From positions 1-14,190 of the forward strand of contig CABKMN010000057.1 of the NCBI GenBank assembly GCA_902373525.1: a stretch of DNA of 14,190 bases, given 5' to 3'. This stretch comes from an uncultured Bilophila sp. (GTDB lineage Bacteria > Desulfobacterota > Desulfovibrionia > Desulfovibrionales > Desulfovibrionaceae). Position 1 is the stretch's first letter; each line of letters starts with the position of its first letter. The translations under genes and the position numbers were made by a program. The notes under the pieces were generated by a model. The model was not told the origin of the DNA. It ran no database searches and saw only the letters and a program-made list of their open reading frames with translations. Shown piece after piece: positions 8,264-14,190 of the stretch.

Positions 8264-8283
8264 CGTTCATAAAGGAGAACCGC

Positions 8284-10707
8284 GTGGCGAACTTCCGTAG
8301 CGCGCTGGCATCAGGACGCATCCTCGTTCTCGACGGGGCCATGGGGACCATGTTGCAGGCCAGAGGCCTGCCCGCCGGGGAACATCCGGAACAATTCTGC
8401 CTTGATCGCCCGGAAGTGCTCCGGGGCATCCACGCCGACTATCTCGCCGCGGGGGCGGACATCATCCTGACCTGCACGTTCGGCGGTTCCCGGCTGAAAC
8501 TGCCCGCCGGGCTCGAACCCACGCCGTTCAACCGGGCGATGGCCCGGATCGCCCGCGACGCCGCCGACGCCGCGGGCCGTGAAGTCTTCGTCGCCGGGGA
8601 CATGGGGCCGTGCGGGCAGTTCGTGCGCCCGCTCGGCGACCTGCACCCGATGGAGCTGTACGACGCCTTCCGGGAACAGGTGCGCGGCCTCGTCGAGGGC
8701 GGCGTCGATCTGATCCTCATCGAAACCCAGTTCGATCTGGCGGAAGTCCGCATCGCGGTGGCCGCCGTGCGCGCCGAGTGCGATCTGCCGGTCATGGTGT
8801 CCATGACCTTCGAGCAGGGCACCAGCCTGACCGGGACCACGCCCGAAATTTTCGCCGAAACCATGCAGAACCTCGGCGTGGACGCCCTCGGCCTCAACTG
8901 CGGCCTGGGACCCGAGGAGATGGCGCCGCTCATGGAGCGCTTCCTCGCCTGTTCCGGCGTGCCGGTGTTCGCCGAGCCCAACGCCGGGCTGCCCGAGCTG
9001 GTGGACGGCAAGACGGTCTTCCGTCTGCCTCCCGCCCCCTTCGCCGAAAAGACGGCGGCGTTCGTCGGCATGGGCGCGCGGCTCGTGGGCGGCTGCTGCG
9101 GCACGACCCCCGAGCACATCGCGGCCCTGCGCCGCGCCGTGGACGCCGCGGAGCGCCATCCCGCTCCCGCTCCGTCCGTGACCCCTTCGGGCATCGTCCT
9201 GACGACCCGCACCAACCTCGTCCGCATCGGTTCGTCCGAACCGTTCGCCATCATCGGGGAACGCATCAACCCCACGGGCAAAAAGCCGTTGCAGGCCGAG
9301 CTTCAGGCCGGGGAATACGGCCTCGCCATGCGGTTCGCCGCCGAACAGGCCGCCCTCGGCGCGCCGGTCCTCGACGTGAACGTGGGCGCGCCCATGGTTG
9401 ACGAAACCGTGCTCCTGCCCGAACTCGTGCAGCGGCTCACCGGCAAGCACGCCAACCCCCTTTCCCTCGATTCCTCCCACGCGGAGGCCATCGCCGCGGC
9501 CCTGCCGTTCTGTCCCGGCTCCGCGCTGGTCAATTCCATCAGCGGCGAGGCCGACCGCATGGATCGCCTCGGGCCACTGTGCAGGCAGTGGGGCGCGCCG
9601 TTCATCCTGCTGCCGATTCAGGGGCGCAAACTGCCGGTGAAGGCCTCGGATCGCATCGCGATCATCGAGGCCATGCTCGACAAGGCCGCCATGCTCGGCA
9701 TCCCGCGCCGCCTCGTGCTCGTGGACGTGCTCGCGCTCGCCGTGGCCTCCAAGGCCGAAGCCGCCCGCGAGGGGCTGGAAACCATCCGCTGGTGCGCCGC
9801 GCACGGACTGCCGACGTCCATCGGCCTGTCCAACATCTCCTTCGGCCTGCCCGCCCGCGAGCTGGTGAACACCACCTTCCTCGCCATGGCGATGGGCGCG
9901 GGGCTGTGCTCGTGCATCGCCAACCCGTCCAGCGGCCGCCTGCGCGAAGCCAAGGCCGCGGGAGACGTGCTCATGGCTCATGACCGCGACGCCGCGTCGT
10001 TCGTGAACGGCTACGCCGCGTGGACCCCCGGCGACGGCGGAACGGCGGAGGCTTCCGCGTTCGCCCGCGTTTCGGCGCGCACGCTGGAGGAGGCCGTCAT
10101 CCTCGGGGACCGCGAAAGCGTGGTCGGTCTGGTGGAAAAGGAACTGGAGGCCGGAGCCGATCCCTTTGAACTCGTGCGCGGGCGGCTCATCCCCGCCATC
10201 ACCGAAGTGGGCTCGAAATACGAGCGCCGCGAATATTTTCTTCCGCAGCTCCTGCGTTCGGCGGAAACCATGCAGACGGCGTTCGCCCGCCTCAAGCCGC
10301 TGCTGGAACGCGAGGCGCAGGCGGAGGAACAGAAGGTCATCGTCGTCGCCACCGTTGAAGGCGACATCCACGACATCGGCAAGAACATCGTCAGCCTCAT
10401 GCTCGGCAACCACGGCTTCAGAGTCGTCGATCTGGGCAAGGACGTGAAGGCCGAGGCCATCGTGGAGGCCGCGGCTTCGCACAAGGCCGATCTCATCGGG
10501 CTTTCCGCGCTCATGACCACCACGATGGTCCGCATGCAGGACACGGTGGACCTCGTGAAGGCGCGCGGGCTCAACGTGGACGTCATGGTCGGCGGGGCCG
10601 TCGTGACCCCCGCGTTCGCCGAAAGCATCGGCGCGAACTACTCGTCCGACGCCGTGGACGCCGTGCGGCTCGCCAAGAGCCTCATCGCCGCCCGCAAGAA
10701 CCATTAA
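8284..10707 (+). CDS. metH: Cobalamin-dependent methionine synthase lacking the reactivation domain
   Basis: The 807-residue protein transfers a methyl group from methyltetrahydrofolate via cobalamin to homocysteine, making methionine. The homocysteine-binding domain spans about 1-290, with zinc cysteines C206 (LGLNCG), C271 and C272 (GGCCGTTPEHI). The pterin-binding barrel is about 315-570, opening with IGERINPTGKK and holding DVNVGAP at 364-370. A helical cap at 600-680 precedes the B12 domain, where D694-I-H696-D-I-G699 supplies the cobalt-ligand histidine. It ends just after the B12 domain; the roughly 330-residue SAM-binding activation domain of E. coli MetH is absent. This short form occurs in Thermotoga and other anaerobes, where reactivation is done by a separate protein; none is in the window. 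The GTG start is set by AAAGGAG six bases upstream. The gene is 16 bases from the thioredoxin gene, so they are probably cotranscribed. Confidence 0.95.
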   Translation: MANFRSALASGRILVLDGAMGTMLQARGLPAGEHPEQFCLDRPEVLRGIHADYLAAGADIILTCTFGGSRLKLPAGLEPTPFNRAMARIARDAADAAGREVFVAGDMGPCGQFVRPLGDLHPMELYDAFREQVRGLVEGGVDLILIETQFDLAEVRIAVAAVRAECDLPVMVSMTFEQGTSLTGTTPEIFAETMQNLGVDALGLNCGLGPEEMAPLMERFLACSGVPVFAEPNAGLPELVDGKTVFRLPPAPFAEKTAAFVGMGARLVGGCCGTTPEHIAALRRAVDAAERHPAPAPSVTPSGIVLTTRTNLVRIGSSEPFAIIGERINPTGKKPLQAELQAGEYGLAMRFAAEQAALGAPVLDVNVGAPMVDETVLLPELVQRLTGKHANPLSLDSSHAEAIAAALPFCPGSALVNSISGEADRMDRLGPLCRQWGAPFILLPIQGRKLPVKASDRIAIIEAMLDKAAMLGIPRRLVLVDVLALAVASKAEAAREGLETIRWCAAHGLPTSIGLSNISFGLPARELVNTTFLAMAMGAGLCSCIANPSSGRLREAKAAGDVLMAHDRDAASFVNGYAAWTPGDGGTAEASAFARVSARTLEEAVILGDRESVVGLVEKELEAGADPFELVRGRLIPAITEVGSKYERREYFLPQLLRSAETMQTAFARLKPLLEREAQAEEQKVIVVATVEGDIHDIGKNIVSLMLGNHGFRVVDLGKDVKAEAIVEAAASHKADLIGLSALMTTTMVRMQDTVDLVKARGLNVDVMVGGAVVTPAFAESIGANYSSDAVDAVRLAKSLIAARKNH

Positions 10708-10723
10708 CCGAAAAGGAGCAGCC

Positions 10724-11200
10724 ATGCGCCGCTTTTTCTCCCTGATAGCCCTGCTGGCCTGCCTCGTTCTGGCCCTGCCCGCGTTCGCCGCGCCCGCCAA
10801 GGACAAGGGCATTCCCAACATCACCGGCGTCGAGGTCCTCGAAATCGTGAAGTCCAATCCGGGCAAGGTCGTCTTCCTCAATTTCTTCGCGACGTGGTGC
10901 CCTCCCTGCCGGGAGGAACTGCCCGAACTGATCGAGGTCCGCAAGGCGTTTCCCGAGGACAAGGTGGTCATCGTGAGCGTTTCGCTTGACAGCGATCGCC
11001 AGAAGTTGGAATCCTTCGCCAAGGAAATGGGCTTCAACTATCCGGTGTACCTCGCGGAACCCGACGTGGGCGGACTGTTCGGGATCGCTTCCATCCCCTT
11101 CAACCTGCTTTACGACAAGACCGGGAAGCTGGTCGCCGGAGGTCCCGGCATGGTCGGCAAGGAAGACCTTGAAGACGCCTTCAAGGGGCTTCTCGACTAG
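10724..11200 (+). CDS. TlpA-like periplasmic thioredoxin-fold protein
   Basis: This is a 158-residue TlpA/ResA-type thiol-disulfide oxidoreductase, expected in the periplasm. Residues 1-22 are a signal peptide (MRRFFSLIAL, then a hydrophobic core and PAFAA). The thioredoxin fold carries the active site W58-C59-P60-P61-C62 after FLNFFAT, and the cis-proline is P125 in ASIPFNLLYD. There is no lipobox or retained membrane anchor. Likely roles are reduction of periplasmic disulfides, for example in cytochrome c maturation, but no substrate is indicated here. AAGGAG precedes the ATG by five bases. It follows metH by 16 bases; a functional link between the two is not obvious. Confidence 0.9.
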   Translation: MRRFFSLIALLACLVLALPAFAAPAKDKGIPNITGVEVLEIVKSNPGKVVFLNFFATWCPPCREELPELIEVRKAFPEDKVVIVSVSLDSDRQKLESFAKEMGFNYPVYLAEPDVGGLFGIASIPFNLLYDKTGKLVAGGPGMVGKEDLEDAFKGLLD

Positions 11201-11223
11201 GGTTTAAGGCCTTCCGTTTTTTT
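11161..11223 (+). terminator. Possible terminator after the thioredoxin gene
   Basis: GGAAGaCCTT (11161-11170, within the coding end) can pair with AAGGcCTTCC (11206-11215) with one mismatch, and seven T follow at 11217-11223. The U-run after a stem suggests rho-independent termination of metH-tlpA. The loop of 35 bases is long, so this is weak. Confidence 0.35.
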
Positions 11224-11225
11224 CA

Positions 11226-11347
11226 GCGTTTCCCGCCGCCGGCAACCGTACTTTCGGCTGTGGGAACGCGCGTCGCACCGTGTGCGGCGTCGGAGCGTTT
11301 CGCGGTTGAAAGGCTCCGGCACCGACGGCGCCCCTCGTCCGGGGCGC
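11226..11347 (+). ncRNA. Run of four back-to-back hairpins, candidate structured RNA or leader
   Basis: Four stems follow one another. H1: 11226-11234 with 11262-11269, with an inner GCCG/CGGC helix (11235-11238/11255-11258). H2: 11270-11278 with 11282-11290, 9 bp including two G-U pairs that exist only on plus-strand RNA. H3: 11291-11301 with 11308-11318, one mismatch. H4: 11328-11334 with 11341-11347 (GCGCCCC/GGGGCGC). H1 to H3 abut without spacer. The block fills most of the 184-base gap between the thioredoxin and GNAT genes, ending 37 bases before the latter's start. It matches no RNA family I recognise and could be a 5' leader, a small RNA or folding noise in GC-rich DNA. Confidence 0.35.
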
Positions 11348-11384
11348 GCAAACCGTTCCGTTCCGAAGGACAAAGGACCTGCTG

Positions 11385-11843
11385 ATGAACCTGAGCGTAC
11401 GCAAGGCCCGCATGGGCGATATCCGGGCTATCCATGCCCTTTTGATGACGAGTTCCGCCGACGGCCTGCTGCTTCCGCGTTCGCTGACCGAGCTGTACGG
11501 GCATCTGCGGGACTTCTTCGTGGTGGAAGGGGATGGCGGGATCATCGGCTGCGGCGCCCTCTCCATCATCTGGGAGAACATGGCCGAAGTCCGTTCTCTG
11601 GCCGTGGCCCCCTCCGCGCGGCGGATGGGGTGCGGGCGGCTGCTCGTGAACGCCTGCATCGACGAGGCCCGCGAACTGGACATCCACCGCCTGTTCGCCC
11701 TGACCTACCAGCTCCCCTTCTTCAAGGCCATGAACTTCTCCATCGTGGAGAAGGACATCCTGCCCCAGAAGGTGTGGGTGGACTGCGTACACTGTCCCAA
11801 ATTCCCGGACTGCGACGAAACCGCCGTCCTGCTGGAACTCTAG
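11385..11843 (+). CDS. GNAT acetyltransferase, short ArgA-type (N-acetylglutamate synthase-like)
   Basis: This 152-residue GCN5-related acetyltransferase has the acetyl-CoA loop RRMGCG at 79-84 after the strand VRSLAVAP. The tail motif KVWVDCVHCPKFPDCDE (129-145) is characteristic of short ArgA-like proteins that acetylate glutamate as the first step of arginine synthesis when a classical ArgA is absent; this role is inferred from the family. Three cysteines (C134, C137, C143) in the tail could bind a metal. AAAGGA precedes the ATG by seven bases. It is 24 bases upstream of hpt and probably cotranscribed with it. It could be a GNAT with another substrate, so no symbol is given. Confidence 0.85.
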   Translation: MNLSVRKARMGDIRAIHALLMTSSADGLLLPRSLTELYGHLRDFFVVEGDGGIIGCGALSIIWENMAEVRSLAVAPSARRMGCGRLLVNACIDEARELDIHRLFALTYQLPFFKAMNFSIVEKDILPQKVWVDCVHCPKFPDCDETAVLLEL

Positions 11844-11867
11844 CCCTCCTCAAAGGAGCGTTTCTTC

Positions 11868-12398
11868 ATGCGTATTACGAAACTCAAACCCCTGATCAGC
11901 GAAGAGGCCATCCAGAAGCGCATCAGGGAGCTGGCCGACGAGATCAGCGCGCTGTACAAGGACGAGCCCCTCGTGGTCGTGTGCGTGCTCAAGGGTGCGT
12001 TCATGTTTTTCTCCGATCTCGTCAAGCACCTGAGCTGCAAGCCGGAGCTGGATTTCGTGCGCCTCGCCAGTTACGGCGCGGCCTCGAAAAGTTCGAAGAC
12101 GATCACCTTCACCAAGGACGTGGAGATTCCGCTTGAGGGCAAGCACGTCCTCATCGTGGAGGACATTGTGGACACCGGGCACAGCATGGATTTCCTGTTC
12201 CGGCAGTTTCAGGCGCGGGGCGCCCGGAGCCTGCGTCTGGCGGTCCTGCTGGACAAGCACGAACGCCGCGAGGTCCCCGTCACGTCTCATTTCGTCGGGT
12301 TTGCCTTGCCGAGTGGGTTCGTCGTGGGATATGGTCTTGACTACGCGGAGAGTTACCGGGAACTCCCGGCAATCTATGAGGCCGAAATTGAAGCATGA
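11868..12398 (+). CDS. hpt: Hypoxanthine phosphoribosyltransferase
   Basis: This 176-residue purine salvage enzyme of the cytoplasm converts hypoxanthine (and usually guanine) with PRPP to IMP or GMP. The type I PRTase motifs are all present: LKG at 41-43, SYG at 68-70, the PRPP-binding loop VLIVEDIVDTG at 94-104, the purine-contacting lysine K130 in LLDKHERR, and VGYGLDYAESYR at 153-164. Length is standard. AAAGGAG is nine bases before ATG 11868. It sits between the GNAT gene (24-base gap) and the zinc-ribbon membrane protein (18-base gap), consistent with one operon. Confidence 0.95.
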   Translation: MRITKLKPLISEEAIQKRIRELADEISALYKDEPLVVVCVLKGAFMFFSDLVKHLSCKPELDFVRLASYGAASKSSKTITFTKDVEIPLEGKHVLIVEDIVDTGHSMDFLFRQFQARGARSLRLAVLLDKHERREVPVTSHFVGFALPSGFVVGYGLDYAESYRELPAIYEAEIEA

Positions 12399-12416
12399 TG
12401 CGATTGCGGAGTCCGT

Positions 12417-13181
12417 ATGATAGTAACATGCCCTAATTGCAGTACCAAATTCAATCTCCCCGACGCGCAGGTCGCTCCGGGGGCGAAGCTGCGCTGTTCG
12501 GTGTGCAAACACGTGTTTCAGTTGCCCGAGCCCAAGCCCACCGAGATACGCATGCAGCCGGAACTTGTTCTCGGTTCGACGCCGTCTCCCGAGCCGTCTT
12601 CCGCCGGGCCAATCGCCATGCCGCCCAAGAAAAAGAGCGGGCCGTGGGGCTGGGTGATCACGCTTGTGCTTCTCTGCGCCGTGGCCGGAGGAACGTGGTG
12701 GGGATGGACCTACACGCCGCTTTTCGACGGCGTGAAGGAGCTGATCGCGCCGCCCAAGGCGCAGGACCCTGTGGACCTCGTCAAGAACATCGCCCTGCGC
12801 GGCGTGCGCCAGTACAACATCAGCAACGAGAAGCTCGGCAACATTTCGGTGGTCGAGGGGAAGGTCGTCAACGGCTTCAACCAGCCGCGCGAACTGATCC
12901 GCATCGAAGCGTCGCTGTACGACGCCGCCGGCAACGCGCTGGTGTCCAAGCAGCAGCTCGCGGGCACGTCGCTGTCCCTGTTCCAGTTGCAGGTGCTCGG
13001 CGAGCAGGAGCTCGAACAGGCTCTCGCCAACAAGATCGACATCATGGCGACCAACACCAACGTGCTCCCCGGAGGCGAGGTGCCGTTCATGGTCGTCTTC
13101 TACAGCCCGCCGGACAATGCCGCCGAATACGGCGTCAAGGTCATCGACGCCAGAATCCCGCCTGAGAACAAGAAGAACTGA
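12417..13181 (+). CDS. Zinc-ribbon membrane protein (MJ0042 domain plus DUF3426-like domain)
   Basis: The 254-residue protein starts with a zinc ribbon: C5-PN-C8 and C27-SV-C30 with TKFNLPD between, the MJ0042 family pattern. A proline-rich linker (36-75) leads to one transmembrane segment at about 77-98 (WVITLVLLCAVAGGTWWGW), so the ribbon is cytoplasmic and the C-terminal domain periplasmic. That domain (about 125-245) has VVEGKVVNGF, LIRIEASLYDAAGNAL and PFMVVFY, which fits the DUF3426 beta-sandwich. The function of such proteins is unknown. GGAG lies five bases before the start. It is the last gene of the GNAT-hpt operon and is followed by a large palindrome. Confidence 0.85.
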   Translation: MIVTCPNCSTKFNLPDAQVAPGAKLRCSVCKHVFQLPEPKPTEIRMQPELVLGSTPSPEPSSAGPIAMPPKKKSGPWGWVITLVLLCAVAGGTWWGWTYTPLFDGVKELIAPPKAQDPVDLVKNIALRGVRQYNISNEKLGNISVVEGKVVNGFNQPRELIRIEASLYDAAGNALVSKQQLAGTSLSLFQLQVLGEQELEQALANKIDIMATNTNVLPGGEVPFMVVFYSPPDNAAEYGVKVIDARIPPENKKN

Positions 13182-13186
13182 CGAAA

Positions 13187-13242
13187 TTGGGGGAGGGGAG
13201 AGGGAACCTTTCTTCAGAAAGGTTCCCTCTCCCCTCCCCCAA
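13187..13242. terminator. 56-base perfect palindrome with purine/pyrimidine arms
   Basis: Arms 13187-13213 and 13216-13242 are perfect reverse complements over 27 bases. The stem consists of a G/A-only part (gggggaggggagaggg) and a core aacctttct/agaaaggtt, with the two central bases TC. It starts five bases after the stop codon of the zinc-ribbon gene. It probably ends that transcript or protects its 3' end. Being symmetric, it could also block read-through from either side. A C/T-rich tract continues to about 13263. Confidence 0.7.
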
Positions 13243-13269
13243 ACCCCTTCCTCTCTCCCTCTCAAGACG

Positions 13270-13320
13270 TTCGACCGTATCGAATCCTTTATCATGGGCG
13301 AGGGAGACGCGTACTTATAA
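13270..13320 (+). promoter_or_regulatory. Possible promoter and operator of the CGGC gene
   Basis: TTCGA (13270-13274) and TCGAA (13280-13284) form a 5-5-5 inverted repeat. TATAAC at 13316-13321 resembles a -10 box, 19 bases before ATG 13340. No convincing -35 lies 16-18 bases upstream (TTATCA at 13289 would give a 21-base spacer), which would fit an activator-dependent promoter. Weak evidence throughout. Confidence 0.25.
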
Positions 13321-13339
13321 CCTAGCAAAGAGGTTCGTT

Positions 13340-13669
13340 ATGAAAAAAGTAGGCATCATCCGGTGTCAGCAGACCGAGGACATGTGCCCCGGTACGACGG
13401 ATTTCGTGACGGCGGCCAAGGGCAAAGGCAGTTTCGAAGACTTCGGGGAATGCCAGATCGTCGGTTTCGTGAGCTGCGGCGGCTGTCCCGGCAAGCACGC
13501 CGTGACCCGCGCCAAGATGCTGGTGGATCGCGGGGCCGAAGTCGTGGCGCTCGCGTCGTGCATCGGCAAGGGGTCGCCCATCGGCTTCCCCTGTCCCAAC
13601 CGTGAACAGATGATGCAGGCCATCCGCGCCAAGATCGGTGACGTGCCGCTGCTCGAATACACCCACTGA
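13340..13669 (+). CDS. CGGC-domain protein, cysteine-rich
   Basis: This 109-residue cytoplasmic protein carries the family motif V-S-C46-G-G-C49-P-G. It has seven cysteines in all (C9, C16, C38, C46, C49, C74, C85), arranged as in the CGGC domain family (C9 in GIIRCQ, C16 in DMCPG, C74 in LASCIGKG). The family is thought to bind a metal or cluster, but its function is not established. The reading frame is open upstream to 13187 through the palindrome, but AAAGAGG six bases before ATG 13340 fixes the start. It has its own control region and stands alone between the zinc-ribbon gene and the TfoX-like gene (69-base gap). Confidence 0.85.
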   Translation: MKKVGIIRCQQTEDMCPGTTDFVTAAKGKGSFEDFGECQIVGFVSCGGCPGKHAVTRAKMLVDRGAEVVALASCIGKGSPIGFPCPNREQMMQAIRAKIGDVPLLEYTH

Positions 13670-13738
13670 GAGGGGTGAAGGCTCGCCTTCGTTCGCGCCT
13701 GGGCGTCTTTGGGCGTCTTGCGCTTTCCGGGGGGATAC

Positions 13739-14065
13739 ATGGCTTCAAGCCTTGAGTTCATGCACTTCGTCGCCGCACGTCTGGGGGGCGCGGGAGCCAT
13801 CACGTACAGGAAGATGTTCGGCGAGTACTGCGTCTATTGCGACGGCAAATTGTTCGGATGCGTTTGCGACGACCGGCTGCTCGTGAAGAACACGGAACCG
13901 GGAAGGGCCCTCATGCCGGACGGCAGGCTGGAACCGCCTTATGAAGGGGGAAAGCCGATGCTCCGTATCGAACGTCTTGAAGACGGGGATTTTCTCAAAG
14001 CACTTGTGCGCGTGACCTGTGAGGCTCTCCCCAGCCCTAAGAAGAAAGCGCACAATGCTTCCTGA
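13739..14065 (+). CDS. TfoX N-terminal-domain protein
   Basis: This is a 108-residue protein. The TfoX N-terminal domain is recognisable from KMFGEYCVYCDGKLFG, VCDDRLLVKNTEPG and EPPYEGGKPML to the end in LPSPKKKAH. TfoX regulates competence in Haemophilus, but single-domain proteins like this are common in non-competent bacteria and their role is unknown. The C-terminal TfoX domain is absent. ATG 13739 is preferred because GGGGGG at 13729-13734 lies just upstream; a TTG at 13709 would add ten residues without support. Two tandem copies of gggcgtctt(t/g) lie at 13701-13720. It is followed by an intrinsic terminator and may be cotranscribed with the CGGC gene. Confidence 0.85.
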   Translation: MASSLEFMHFVAARLGGAGAITYRKMFGEYCVYCDGKLFGCVCDDRLLVKNTEPGRALMPDGRLEPPYEGGKPMLRIERLEDGDFLKALVRVTCEALPSPKKKAHNAS

Positions 14066-14081
14066 ACCATCTCTTTTTCCC

Positions 14082-14114
14082 AAAAAACGCTCCGTAATGG
14101 GGCGTTTTTTTCTT
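14082..14114 (+). terminator. Intrinsic terminator of the TfoX-like gene
   Basis: aaaaaacgctcc (14082-14093) pairs with ggggcgtttttt (14099-14110), including one U-G pair, around the loop GTAAT. The arm ends in a U-run that continues to 14114 with one C. This is a classical rho-independent terminator 16 bases after the stop codon; the A-rich left arm could let it work from both directions. Confidence 0.88.
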
Positions 14115-14154
14115 AGGTACAGCCGGCAAGAAGGATTCGATAAGGTCAAAAGTC

Positions 14155-14190
14155 TTTGAAGGGGGAGAGGGGAGGTTTGGAGGGGGGAGG
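14155..14190. repeat. Purine-rich arm of a further palindrome, cut by the window edge
   Basis: From 14158 to the end only G and A occur, except for TTT at 14174-14176. The order (ggggagaggggaggtttgg, then aggggggagg) resembles the outer flank of the palindrome at 13187-13242 read on the opposite strand. I infer that a fourth member of the family continues beyond the window. Confidence 0.4.

Noticed and set aside
8178..8283. Cobalamin or SAH riboswitch upstream of metH
   Set aside because: Two hairpins are present but I could not find the conserved B12-box or the SAH core; the 106 bases are also short for a cobalamin riboswitch.
8311..11037. 908-codon open frame on the minus strand opposite metH and tlpA
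   Set aside because: Composition is His/Gly/Arg/Ala-rich without a domain, and the plus strand encodes an unmistakable MetH; it is an antisense shadow of GC-rich codons.
11850..13328. 492-codon minus-strand frame over hpt and the zinc-ribbon gene
   Set aside because: It passes through the large palindrome and two clear plus-strand genes; treated as a shadow.
13701..13720. Two tandem copies of a 10-base unit (gggcgtctt t/g)
   Set aside because: Only two units in a short spacer; no evidence of a repeat array or function.
13739..14065. Natural competence regulator by virtue of the TfoX name
   Set aside because: Only the N-terminal domain is present and no competence genes are nearby; single-domain relatives are widespread in bacteria not known to be competent.

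Overview
The window reads as a core chromosomal segment of a GC-rich, Gram-negative, anaerobic deltaproteobacterium, most likely a Desulfovibrio-type sulfate reducer. The evidence is an outer-membrane lipoprotein and protease set, a sigma-32 factor with a variant RpoH box, a cobalamin-dependent methionine synthase without the reactivation domain, a short ArgA-type GNAT protein and a CGGC-domain protein. I see no phage, plasmid, insertion sequence, CRISPR or toxin-antitoxin signature. The family assignments come from motifs read by eye, not from searches.

Left half, minus strand. A promoter near 3646-3673 probably drives rpiB (ribose-5-phosphate isomerase B), cysS (cysteinyl-tRNA synthetase) and a BepA-like M48 metalloprotease with a TPR tail; cysS and the protease gene overlap by 16 bases. 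A second minus-strand block holds rpoH (sigma-32), a large TPR lipoprotein, a LolB-like lipoprotein and a small coiled-coil protein. The last three are tightly coupled by ATGA and TGATG overlaps. Two of the products are predicted outer-membrane lipoproteins, so the cassette looks devoted to the cell envelope, next to a stress sigma factor and not far from a periplasmic quality-control protease.

Right half, plus strand. Divergent from rpoH lie metH (GTG start) and a periplasmic TlpA-like thioredoxin. After a 184-base gap packed with hairpins come an ArgA-like N-acetyltransferase, hpt (hypoxanthine phosphoribosyltransferase) and a membrane protein with an MJ0042 zinc ribbon and a DUF3426-like domain. 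A large perfect palindrome separates these from a small cysteine-rich CGGC protein and a TfoX N-terminal-domain protein, which ends in a classical intrinsic terminator.

The coding content is ordinary. The less explained material lies between genes: a family of purine-flanked palindromes at gene 3' ends (around 1, 3790, 13215 and the right edge), four back-to-back hairpins at 11226-11347, a heavily structured rpoH leader, a terminator-like hairpin in the rpiB leader, and a short palindromic motif shared by the rpoH and cysS leaders. No intergenic stretch exceeds 300 bases.
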